From Microbacterium sp. LWO12-1.2 (GTDB lineage: Bacteria; Actinomycetota; Actinomycetes; Actinomycetales; Microbacteriaceae), in assembly GCF_040675875.1 (NCBI RefSeq), contig NZ_JBEGII010000001.1:2976001-3040000 (forward strand): 64,000 bases of DNA, written 5' to 3'. Of this stretch, positions 49,371 through 57,103 are shown piece by piece. Positions within the stretch are counted from its first letter, which is position 1; every line of letters begins with the position of its first letter. The position numbers were made by a program, and so were the translations under genes. Below the pieces are notes generated by a model, which worked only from the letters and a program-made list of their open reading frames with translations, was not told the origin of the DNA and ran no database searches.

Positions 49371-50744
49371 ATGACCACCGAGATCGCTCCCGCCGCGGAG
49401 ACCCCCACCCGGCTGCGCAGGGCGATCACCGGCCCTCTCCTGTTCGCCTTCATCCTCGGCGATGTGCTGGGCGCCGGCATCTACGCGCTCATGGGCGTGC
49501 TGTCCGAGAAGGTCGGCGGGATGCTGTGGGCACCGCTGCTGCTGGCCCTGCTGCTCGCCCTGCTCACCGCAGGCTCCTACGCGGAGCTCGTCACCAAGTA
49601 TCCGAAGGCCGGAGGCGCCGCCGTCTTCGCCGAACGGGCGTTCCGCAGCCCGCTGGTGTCGTTCCTGGTCGGCTTCAGCATGCTGGCGGCCGGTGTGACG
49701 AGTGCGGCCGGACTCGCTCTCGCCTTCGCCGGCGACTACCTGAGCACCTTCGTCGATCTTCCGACGATCCCGGTGGCGATCGCATTCCTCGCCGTCGTGG
49801 CGGCGCTGAACGCCCGCGGCATCCGCGAGTCGCTCGGAGCCAACCTGGTGATGACGGCGATCGAACTGAGCGGCCTGGTCATCGTGGTCGTGGTCGTGGC
49901 GATGTTCGTCGGCGGCGGCGGGGGCGACATCTCCCGCGTCACCGAGACTCCGGAGGGCACCAGCGTCGCGCTCTCGGTGCTCGCCGGCGCCGTGATCGCG
50001 TACTACTCCTTCGTGGGGTTCGAGACGTCGGCCAACATGATCGAAGAGGTGAAGGACCCGCGACGCACCTATCCGCGGGCCCTCTTCGCCGCGTTGTTCA
50101 CGGCGGGAGCGGTGTACGTGCTGGTCGGAGTCGCGAGCTCGATCGCGCTGCCGGCGGCGGAGCTGCAGGAGTCCAGCGGTCCGCTGCTCGCCGTCGTGGA
50201 GGCCACAGGGGTGAGCATCCCGTCCTGGCTGTTCAGTCTCATCGCACTGATCGCGGTCGCCAACGGCGCGCTGCTGACGATGATCATGGTCAGCCGCCTC
50301 ACCTACGGGATGTCGGAGCAGAAGCTCCTGCCCGCCGTGCTCTCCCGTGTGCTCCCGAAGCGGAAGACGCCCTGGGTCGCGATCCTGGCCAGCACGCTGG
50401 TGGCCATGGGCCTGACGCTGATCGGCGACCTGGCCACGCTCGCCGAGACGGTGGTGCTGCTCCTGCTCTTCGTCTTCCTGAGCGCGAACGTGTCGGTGCT
50501 GGTGCTGCGGCGCGACCGCGTCGAACACGACCATTTCCGAGTGTGGACGTTCGTCCCCGTGCTCGGCATCGGCTCCTGCATCCTGCTGCTCACCCAGCAG
50601 CGCCCGATCGTCTGGTTGTTCGGAGCGATCCTGCTCGCGGTCGGCGCCCTGCTCTCGCTCCTGGCCCGCTGGGGGCGCCGGCGCGCGGAGAACACGACCC
50701 ACACCCCCGATATCGAGGAGAAGCACCATGACGAAACCCGATGA
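49371..50744 (+). CDS. APC-family amino acid permease
   Basis: 457 aa with about 12 membrane helices. The APC opening GPLLFAFILGDVLGAGIYALMG and the later AYYSFVGFETSANMIEEVKDPRRTYP are standard. Leaderless ATG with TAGCGT 6 nt upstream; an in-frame GTG two codons earlier is therefore rejected. Stop overlaps the small gene at 50728 by 17 bp. Substrate not readable. Confidence 0.9.
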   Translation: MTTEIAPAAETPTRLRRAITGPLLFAFILGDVLGAGIYALMGVLSEKVGGMLWAPLLLALLLALLTAGSYAELVTKYPKAGGAAVFAERAFRSPLVSFLVGFSMLAAGVTSAAGLALAFAGDYLSTFVDLPTIPVAIAFLAVVAALNARGIRESLGANLVMTAIELSGLVIVVVVVAMFVGGGGGDISRVTETPEGTSVALSVLAGAVIAYYSFVGFETSANMIEEVKDPRRTYPRALFAALFTAGAVYVLVGVASSIALPAAELQESSGPLLAVVEATGVSIPSWLFSLIALIAVANGALLTMIMVSRLTYGMSEQKLLPAVLSRVLPKRKTPWVAILASTLVAMGLTLIGDLATLAETVVLLLLFVFLSANVSVLVLRRDRVEHDHFRVWTFVPVLGIGSCILLLTQQRPIVWLFGAILLAVGALLSLLARWGRRRAENTTHTPDIEEKHHDETR

Positions 50745-50955
50745 CAGCTCTGCCGACACCACGTCCGTGCCCGAGATGACGAGCGAGGAGAAGCGCCACG
50801 ACCAGCTCACGGCCGCGCCAGACGCCACCGAAGCCGACGCGGCTCCGCGCATCGAGGTGACCGAGCGCGACGGCGTCACCCGCATCGACATCGCCCCGGA
50901 TGCGGCCGTGCGACCCGGCCCCGGCCCAGGGATGCCCGACGCCGATGAGGGCTGA
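50728..50955 (+). CDS. Small acidic protein of unknown function
   Basis: 75 aa, rich in Asp, Glu, Ala, Thr and Pro, probably disordered; only RIEVTERDGVTRIDIAP looks structured. RBS GGAG precedes the ATG with good spacing, inside the permease 3' end (17-bp overlap), which argues it is translated with the permease. No homologue recognised. Confidence 0.65.
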   Translation: MTKPDDSSADTTSVPEMTSEEKRHDQLTAAPDATEADAAPRIEVTERDGVTRIDIAPDAAVRPGPGPGMPDADEG

Positions 50956-50984
50956 CCACTCCCGCGCCCCCTGTCCGAGGGGCG

Positions 50985-52001
50985 CTAGAGCCAGCCCTTG
51001 CGCTTGAAGACGGCGTACAGCCCGAGGCCCATCGCGAGCATCATCGCGATGGCCATCGGATACCCCAGCACCCAGTGCAGCTCAGGCATGTGGTCGAAGT
51101 TCATGCCGTAGATCGTTCCGACCAGCGTCGGCGCGAACAGGATCGCGGCCCAGCCTGAGATCTTCTTGACCTCGTCGTTCTGGCGGATGCTCAGCTCGGT
51201 CATGCGCCGCATCTCCTCGTTCTGCCGGCGCGCGACGATCGTCGACTCCACCGTCAGGGCGTTGTCCAGCACCGTGCGGAAGGTGTTCGCCCGGTCGGCG
51301 ACGCGCAGAGTGTGGTCGAGCACGTCGCGCAGGTACCGCTGCAGCTCCTCGTCGACCAGGTACTTCTCCGAGCCGCGCAGCAACGCCTCCAGCATCCCTG
51401 ACAACGGCTGGGTCGCGCGCTGGAAATCGATGACCTCGCGTCCGAGCTCGTAGATGCGCTGGGTGGCATCCACGCCGTCCGCGAACAGCTGGCTCTCGAT
51501 CTCGTCGATGTCGTTCTCGAGCCCCGCCAGCACGGGCGCGTACTCGTCGACCACCTCGTCGAGGATCGCGTACAGCACCGCTTCCGGTCCCCGGGCGAGC
51601 AGCGCCGAATCGCCCTCGAGTCGACGGCGCACCCGCCCCAGATCCGGCGATTCGGCATGACGGATCGTCACGACGAAGTCCGGCCCGACCACGACGTGCA
51701 CCTCACCGAACTCGACCTCCTCGGCATCGTCGAGGTATCGCGCAGGGCGCAGCACCATGAAGAGCACGTCGCCGTAGCGCTCGAGCTTGGAACGCTGATG
51801 TCCGGCGAGTGCATCCTCCACGACGAGCGCGTGGATGCCGAACTCGTCGGCGACCTCGCGGATCTCCTCCTCGCTGGGCCGGTACAGACCGATCCAGCTC
51901 ATTCCCTGCCGCTCGCGCATCCGCTCGAAGGTCTCGCTGAGGCTCTTCGGATTCGCCGTGCGGATGCCGTCCACGTAGATCGCGTTGTCGATGATCGTCA
52001 T
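50985..52001 (-). CDS. corA: CorA-family magnesium/cobalt transporter
   Basis: 338 aa. Large N-terminal cytoplasmic domain, coiled-coil stretch (RRQNEEMRRMTELSIRQ), and two C-terminal membrane helices with the signature YGMNFDHMPEL. Length and architecture are normal for a pentameric Mg channel. RBS GGAG with good spacing. Confidence 0.93.
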   Translation of the reverse strand: MTIIDNAIYVDGIRTANPKSLSETFERMRERQGMSWIGLYRPSEEEIREVADEFGIHALVVEDALAGHQRSKLERYGDVLFMVLRPARYLDDAEEVEFGEVHVVVGPDFVVTIRHAESPDLGRVRRRLEGDSALLARGPEAVLYAILDEVVDEYAPVLAGLENDIDEIESQLFADGVDATQRIYELGREVIDFQRATQPLSGMLEALLRGSEKYLVDEELQRYLRDVLDHTLRVADRANTFRTVLDNALTVESTIVARRQNEEMRRMTELSIRQNDEVKKISGWAAILFAPTLVGTIYGMNFDHMPELHWVLGYPMAIAMMLAMGLGLYAVFKRKGWL

Positions 52002-52040
52002 CGCCGCTCCTTCAGGACGTCGCCGCAGGTCGGGCCGGGA

Positions 52041-53321
52041 TCACTCCGCGGGAGGCGCGACGCAGGTGATCGCATTGTCTGCGATCGCCTGGTGGTACTG
52101 CTCCGCAGTGAACGGCAGCCCGAACTCGGGGGCGGTCTGCCCTTCCGCCGCGGGTGCCTTCGAGGCGATCGCGGCGAGCTCGAACGAGAGGTACGCGGCG
52201 ATGCTGCCCGCCATCGTGGAGTCGTTGAGCACGACCGCCACGGTGAAGCCGGTCGTGGGATCGGAGTAGGCGGCCGTCGCGTAACCAGGGGTCCAGCCGT
52301 GCTGACCGATCATCGATCCGATCAGGATCGCACCGCCGGTCGCCTGGTTCCACGACGGAGCGGTCTCGCTCACCGGCAGAGGGGAACCGAACCGACTCGG
52401 TTCCTCCTTCGTGCGCAGCACCTGCGATGCCTCCGCCTGCACGTAGCGGCCGAGGTCGGTGATGGTGGAGACCACACCGGAATCCGTGAACCCGCTGCTC
52501 GCCGACAGCGTGGTGATGTCGGCTGGTGCCACGCAGTTGTACCCGCCCTCGACGGCGTTCAGATAGTGGCCGTTCAACACGGGTCCGGTCGACGGCGGAG
52601 CGGCCGCATCGCCGGGCAGCGAGGTGTTCGGCAGCCCCAGAGGCTCCGTGACGTACTCCGCGATCAGCTCAGAAGCGGACATGCCCGACGCGCGCTCCAG
52701 CGCGAGCCCGAGCAGCAGATAGCCCGCATCAGAATCGCGGTACGTGGTGTGCGGTGCGATCCGCTCGCGCGCGAGGCCGTAGCCGGCGAGCTCCAACGGA
52801 GCCCACACCCGCCCCGGTGTGTTCATCCACGCCGACTTCACGGTGGCCTCGGAGGAACCGGCACCGCTGGTGCCGTTGCAGAGGTCGAGGAGGGTGATGT
52901 CCTTCATGTCCGCGACGCCGGAGACGTACTCGGGCACAGGGGCGTCGAGCTCGACGGTGCCCTCGTCCGCCAGAGCGTAGAGCACATCGCAGGTCATCAG
53001 ACGGGTCACATCCGCGATGCGGAACGACATGTCGGTGTCGACGGGGGCGCCGTCCTTCTCGGTCGTTCCGATGCCGGTCACCCAGGAGCCGGCCCATGGC
53101 ACCCAGACGCCCACGATCGCTCCGGTGGCACCCGAGGCGACCAGCGCACTGTCGACGGCCGCCTGCATCGCGGCGACCGTGTCGTCGGGGAGGGCGCCGT
53201 CGACCTGAGCGGGCGGCGTGTACGTGAAGGAGTCCTCCGCAGTACAACCGGTGAGGACGAGACCGAGCACGACCGCAGTGGCCGCGGCGGCGCGCCACCG
53301 GCGCGACGAGAGAAGCTGCAT
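52041..53321 (-). CDS. Serine-hydrolase (class C beta-lactamase fold) lipoprotein lacking catalytic residues
   Basis: 426 aa lipoprotein: signal and lipobox LVLTGC. The S12/class C fold is clear (FRIADVTRLMTC, YRDSDAGYLLLGLALERASG, and HGWTPGY in place of the KTG/HTG motif). However the usual SVTK motif reads DVTR, so both catalytic Ser and Lys are gone, and the YSN motif reads DSD. It is therefore likely a pseudoenzyme that binds peptidoglycan or another ligand without hydrolysis. Start chosen at the lipoprotein signal; the longer frame lacks support. Confidence 0.82.
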   Translation of the reverse strand: MQLLSSRRWRAAAATAVVLGLVLTGCTAEDSFTYTPPAQVDGALPDDTVAAMQAAVDSALVASGATGAIVGVWVPWAGSWVTGIGTTEKDGAPVDTDMSFRIADVTRLMTCDVLYALADEGTVELDAPVPEYVSGVADMKDITLLDLCNGTSGAGSSEATVKSAWMNTPGRVWAPLELAGYGLARERIAPHTTYRDSDAGYLLLGLALERASGMSASELIAEYVTEPLGLPNTSLPGDAAAPPSTGPVLNGHYLNAVEGGYNCVAPADITTLSASSGFTDSGVVSTITDLGRYVQAEASQVLRTKEEPSRFGSPLPVSETAPSWNQATGGAILIGSMIGQHGWTPGYATAAYSDPTTGFTVAVVLNDSTMAGSIAAYLSFELAAIASKAPAAEGQTAPEFGLPFTAEQYHQAIADNAITCVAPPAE

Positions 53322-53395
53322 GGAAGGTACCCCCGAGAAGATGTCTCCCGAGTCTAGAACGCGGATGCTGAAAGACCACCCCGCGCGAAGCGCCA

Positions 53396-53401
53396 TAGGG
53401 T
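53396..53401 (+). promoter_or_regulatory. -10 box of a leaderless promoter (DUF2470 gene)
   Basis: TAGGGT lies 6 nt before GTG 53408 and selects that start over the GTG at 53402. Confidence 0.6.
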
Positions 53402-53407
53402 GTGAAT

Positions 53408-53722
53408 GTGCCCCACTCCTTCGATGCCGATGTGACCGCCGCCGTGCTGCGTCACATGAACGGCGACCACACCGACGACAACCTCCTGATCGCCCGCGCC
53501 TTCTCCCCGGCAGACGGCGGCGCGATCACGGCATCCGTGATGACGGGCTTCGACGGCGACGGCGGCCGGTGGGATGTCACGCGCGACGGCATCACCTCCG
53601 AGCTGACGGTGGCGTGGCCAGGGGGCCCGATCTCCGACCGCCCTGCGGTGCGCCGTGAAGTCGTCGCGATCTACGATGCCGCGTGCGAGCGGCTGGGCAT
53701 CGAACCCCGCCCGCACGACTGA
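53408..53722 (+). CDS. DUF2470 domain protein, heme utilisation-associated
   Basis: 104 aa. The DUF2470 motif is VLRHMNGDHTDDNLLIARAF, the same unit found in HugZ-type heme utilisation proteins. GTG 53408 is preferred because TAGGGT is exactly 6 nt upstream. It is 74 bp upstream of heme oxygenase, with a separate iron-box promoter between, so the pair likely work together in heme iron release or handling. Confidence 0.85.
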   Translation: MPHSFDADVTAAVLRHMNGDHTDDNLLIARAFSPADGGAITASVMTGFDGDGGRWDVTRDGITSELTVAWPGGPISDRPAVRREVVAIYDAACERLGIEPRPHD

Positions 53723-53772
53723 TCCCGAGGATCCGCACCGGGAATTCATGTGTCGCGGGGTTTCGTGACTAC

Positions 53773-53790
53773 TTAGGCAACCCTTACACT
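53773..53790 (+). promoter_or_regulatory. DtxR/IdeR-type iron box over a leaderless promoter
   Basis: TTAGGCAACCCTTAC (53773-53787) resembles the DtxR consensus TTAGGTTAGCCTAACC, and overlaps the -10 TACACT (53785-53790) that lies 6 nt before the heme oxygenase ATG. Iron-bound repressor would block transcription. Confidence 0.65.
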
Positions 53791-53796
53791 GAGGTC

Positions 53797-54444
53797 ATGT
53801 CCGAGATCCTCTCCTTCTCCGCCGCCCTCCGGGAACGTTCCTCCGGATCGCACTCGCGCAGCGAGACCGCCGGCTTCATGTCCGACCTCCTCAAGGGCGA
53901 GGGTTCTCGCGAGGACTACATCTCTCTCGTGGCGCAGCACTACTTCATCTACGACGCTCTCGAGGGCGTCGGCGAGCGCATGCGCCAGGACCCGGTGGCA
54001 TCCGTCTTCCTCAGCGACAAGCTCACCCGCCTTCCTGCGCTCGAGGCCGACCTCGCGTTCCTGCTCGGCGCCGACTGGCGCGAGCAGATCGTCGCACTGC
54101 CGACGACGCAGCGGTACGTGGACCGCATCCGTCAGGTCGGAGCGACCTGGCCGGGCGGCTTCGTCGCACACCACTACACCCGCTACCTCGGCGACCTCTC
54201 GGGCGGCATCTTCATCGGACGCGTGATGGCCCGCCGCTTCGGCTTCGAGACGAACGGCATCGGCTTCTACCTTTTCGACGACATCGCCGACCCCGCCGCG
54301 TTCAAGGACGTCTACCGCGAGCAGCTCGACTCCGCTCCCTGGGACGAGGCGGAGCGCGAGCGCGTGATCGATGAGGTCCTGCTCGCCTACCGGTTCAACA
54401 CGGAGCTGTTCGAGGACCTCGACCGGGCACGCGCCGCGGCCTGA
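53797..54444 (+). CDS. Biliverdin-producing heme oxygenase
   Basis: 215 aa helical protein. The proximal His lies in RSSGSHSRSETAGFM; YLGDLSGGIFIG is the flexible distal helix Gly motif. It degrades heme to biliverdin, CO and iron. Leaderless ATG under an apparent DtxR iron box, so expressed under iron limitation. With the DUF2470 neighbour it forms a heme-iron module. Confidence 0.92.
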   Translation: MSEILSFSAALRERSSGSHSRSETAGFMSDLLKGEGSREDYISLVAQHYFIYDALEGVGERMRQDPVASVFLSDKLTRLPALEADLAFLLGADWREQIVALPTTQRYVDRIRQVGATWPGGFVAHHYTRYLGDLSGGIFIGRVMARRFGFETNGIGFYLFDDIADPAAFKDVYREQLDSAPWDEAERERVIDEVLLAYRFNTELFEDLDRARAAA

Positions 54445-54455
54445 GCTGTCGAGCC

Positions 54456-54505
54456 CTTCGACAAGCTCAGGGACCCACCGGACTGGGTCGCTGAGCCTGT
54501 CGAAG
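54456..54505. repeat. REP-like inverted repeat between heme oxygenase and helicase genes
   Basis: Arms at 54456-54477 (CTTCGACAAGCTCAGGGACC..) and 54484-54505 (..CTGAGCCTGTCGAAG) pair over most of 22 bp. This CTTCGACAAGCTCAG palindrome type is dispersed in many actinobacterial genomes. It probably also terminates the two convergent genes. Confidence 0.8.
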
Positions 54506-54520
54506 CGCCCCTGTGCCCCC

Positions 54521-55915
54521 TCAGCTCTTCGGGATCTCCGGCGTGGACGCCGCCAGCCAGGCGTCGCGCATGAACCGACGCACGTCCTCGTCGACACGGA
54601 TGTCGCGCGGACGCAACGCGCGCGACAGGTACAGCCCTTCCAGCGAGGTCAGCCGACTGAGAGCCACATAGGTCTGACCCGGCGCGAACGCCCCGGAGCC
54701 GAGGTCGATGATCGCGCGCTCGTACGTCTTGCCCTGGGACTTGTGGATCGTCACGGCCCACGCCAACCGCAGCGGGAACTGCGTGAACTCGGCGACCACG
54801 TCGCGGCTGAGCTTCTTGGTGTTCTGGTCGTACGCGTAGCGGAAACGCTCCCAGACGGCCGGTTCGACGTCGACCTCCTCGCCGTCGATGTCGACGCGCA
54901 CCGAACTGCCGAGAATACGCAGCACTGTGCCGATCGTGCCGTTCACCCAGCGCGGAGGCTCACCCGACATGGCGGTGTCGTTGCGGAGGAACATCACCTG
55001 CGCCCCGACCTTGAGCTTCAACTCGGCTTCGGCGGGCAGCGATGCCTCTCCGCGTCCGAAGTCACCACTGACCTCGGCGCGCGCCGTCTGCTCTTTGCCG
55101 GCGAGCGCGGCGAGGTGTCGGCTGTTGGTGCTGTTCACGATGTCGTTGCGCGTGGCCAGAGTGATCATCGGCACCTCACCCGGCTCAGGCTCAGGGGGCT
55201 TCCGCGCGCCTTGAGTGTTGAGCACTCCGGCGATCTCGGCCGTGACCCTTCCGTAGCGCACGGCATTGAGCATGGCCTTGAAGCCGTCATCCGACTGACG
55301 GTGGATCTGCACCAGCTCGCGCACGTGCAACTTCGCGCGAGTGTCGACCTCGAAGAGGCCCTGCTGGTCGGAAGAGCCGGTCCCCCCTGAGCCGCCCGCC
55401 CACACCTTCGCATCGAAAAACCAGAACGAGCGGTAGTGGTCCTGCACGTAGCGGGCCTCGTCGCCGCGCGGAGGCACGGGTGCGAGCTGATACGGGTCGC
55501 CGAACATCACGACCTGCACCCCTCCGAACGGCTCGCCGCGGCGGCCCCGCGCCTGGCGCAGCGATCGGTCGATCGCATCCATCAGGTCGGCGTTGACCAT
55601 CGAGATCTCGTCGATCACGAGGGTCTCGATCGCGTTCAGGATGCGGCGGGTCGCGTCGTTCTGATCGATGTCGCCGTCGCCGATCAGGCCGATCGGCAGA
55701 CGGAACAGCGAGTGGATCGTCTGCCCCTCGACGTTGAGCGCTGCGACCCCGGTGGGCGCGCAGATCGCGATCTGCTTCTTGGTGTTCCAGGCGAAGTACT
55801 GCAGCAGTGTCGACTTTCCCGTACCGGCACGTCCGGTGATGAACACATGCTCGCTGGTGTCCTCGATGAGACGGAACAGCTCATGCTGCTCGTCGGACAG
55901 GGCGGGAATCGACAC
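54521..55915 (-). CDS. PIF1/RecD-like SF1 DNA helicase
   Basis: 464 aa. Walker A is FITGRAGTGKSTLL, Walker B is LVIDEISMV, with helicase motifs VMFGDPYQLAPV and LAWAVTIHKSQGKTYERAI near the C-terminus, as in PIF1/RecD2-type helicases. GTG 55915 (VSIPALSDEQ) is the natural N-terminus; the longer frame is unlikely. Stands alone. Role in DNA repair or replication fork processing is inferred. Confidence 0.88.
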   Translation of the reverse strand: MSIPALSDEQHELFRLIEDTSEHVFITGRAGTGKSTLLQYFAWNTKKQIAICAPTGVAALNVEGQTIHSLFRLPIGLIGDGDIDQNDATRRILNAIETLVIDEISMVNADLMDAIDRSLRQARGRRGEPFGGVQVVMFGDPYQLAPVPPRGDEARYVQDHYRSFWFFDAKVWAGGSGGTGSSDQQGLFEVDTRAKLHVRELVQIHRQSDDGFKAMLNAVRYGRVTAEIAGVLNTQGARKPPEPEPGEVPMITLATRNDIVNSTNSRHLAALAGKEQTARAEVSGDFGRGEASLPAEAELKLKVGAQVMFLRNDTAMSGEPPRWVNGTIGTVLRILGSSVRVDIDGEEVDVEPAVWERFRYAYDQNTKKLSRDVVAEFTQFPLRLAWAVTIHKSQGKTYERAIIDLGSGAFAPGQTYVALSRLTSLEGLYLSRALRPRDIRVDEDVRRFMRDAWLAASTPEIPKS

Positions 55916-56018
55916 GGTTCTCTCACGGGGAAGCGGATGGATGCAGAGGCTCCCCCATGCTACGGCCCGGTTTCCGCCCGCGCCTCGCAACGCTCGGCAT
56001 CGTCTCAGGACGCACTCC

Positions 56019-56024
56019 TAGACT
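56019..56024 (+). promoter_or_regulatory. -10 box of a leaderless promoter (56031 gene)
   Basis: TAGACT lies 6 nt before the ATG at 56031. Confidence 0.6.
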
Positions 56025-56030
56025 GGCGCC

Positions 56031-57101
56031 ATGAACCAGGTGGAGACGAAGGCGCCTCGGCGCGCCCGTCTCGCCGTCGACCTCGCGATGCTGACCGTCA
56101 TCGGGCTGCTCCTGGTCGCCGCCATCGGCGCCGGCGGCGCCACGCTGTACCAGCAGTTCTACAGCCCGTCCGCGTTCGTCACCCGCTACCTGGACCTGCT
56201 CTCGGCGGGACGGGCGGCCGATGCGCTGCGCATCCCCGGAGTCGCGATCGACCGCGAGACCCTCGCTCAGGCGGGCGTCGATGCGGGGGCATCGGAGGCG
56301 ATGCTGCGTCACGCCGCTCTGTCGCCGCTGACCGATGTGCACGTCGACGCGGAGAAGCCCGTCGACGGCGGAACCGCGGTGACCGTCAGCTACCAGGCCG
56401 GCGGGCATGAGGGGACCACCACCTTCCTCATCGCCCAGGACGGCTGGGCGGGCGTCACCCCGAACTGGCGATTCGTGACCAGCCCGCTGGCCGTCGTCGA
56501 CCTCACCGTCCGCGGCGCCGACCAGTTCGCCGTCAACGGCTTCGAAGTGGATCGCCGGCAGATCTCGACCGCGGGCGCCGAGGCCGAGGCTCTCGATCCG
56601 CTGTCCCTCCTCGTCTTCACCCCGGGTCTGTACTCCGTGACAGTCGACACGGCGATCGCAGAGGCGAGCGGCATCGGCGTCCTCGCCGACACCCCGCTCG
56701 CGATCACTCCTCTCGACGTGCAGACGACGCCGACCAAGGAGTTCGTCGGCGTCGTGCAGGAGCGCGTCGAGGAGTTCCTCACGCAGTGCACGTCACAGGA
56801 GGTCCTCCAGCCCACCGCGTGCCCGTTCGGATTGCAGGTCAGCAACCGAATCGCCTCCCTGCCGAAGTGGTCGATCGCACAGCAGCCTCAGGTGACCGTC
56901 GCCCCGGACGGCGGGCAGTGGCAGATCCCTCCCGCTGACGCCGTGGCGCGCGTCGAGGTCGAGATCCAGTCGCTGTTCGACGGCTCGGTCGAGGCCGTCG
57001 CGGAAGACGTCCCCTTCCAGGTCAACGGCTCGATCGTGATCCTGCCGAACGGCTCCGCATCGATCCGCGTCGGATCACCCGGCGAGCCCGAAGCGGACTG
57101 A
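56031..57101 (+). CDS. Membrane-anchored extracytoplasmic protein of unknown function
   Basis: 356 aa. One membrane helix at about 14-40 (LAMLTVIGLLLVAAIGAGG) and a large extracytoplasmic part with beta-rich, DUF4878/NTF2-like opening YSPSAFVTRYLDLLSAGRAADAL. Two cysteines (QCTSQEVLQPTACPF) may form a disulfide. Leaderless ATG. Convergent with the CtaG-like gene, 2 bp apart. Not recognised further. Confidence 0.7.
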   Translation: MNQVETKAPRRARLAVDLAMLTVIGLLLVAAIGAGGATLYQQFYSPSAFVTRYLDLLSAGRAADALRIPGVAIDRETLAQAGVDAGASEAMLRHAALSPLTDVHVDAEKPVDGGTAVTVSYQAGGHEGTTTFLIAQDGWAGVTPNWRFVTSPLAVVDLTVRGADQFAVNGFEVDRRQISTAGAEAEALDPLSLLVFTPGLYSVTVDTAIAEASGIGVLADTPLAITPLDVQTTPTKEFVGVVQERVEEFLTQCTSQEVLQPTACPFGLQVSNRIASLPKWSIAQQPQVTVAPDGGQWQIPPADAVARVEVEIQSLFDGSVEAVAEDVPFQVNGSIVILPNGSASIRVGSPGEPEAD

Positions 57102-57103
57102 GC

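Noticed and set aside
49326..50891. 521-aa minus-strand frame opposite the APC permease
   Set aside because: Gln/His/Arg-rich shadow of a clear membrane transporter.
54456..54505. Phage attachment site or insertion sequence end
   Set aside because: It matches a dispersed actinobacterial palindrome and no integrase or transposase is near.
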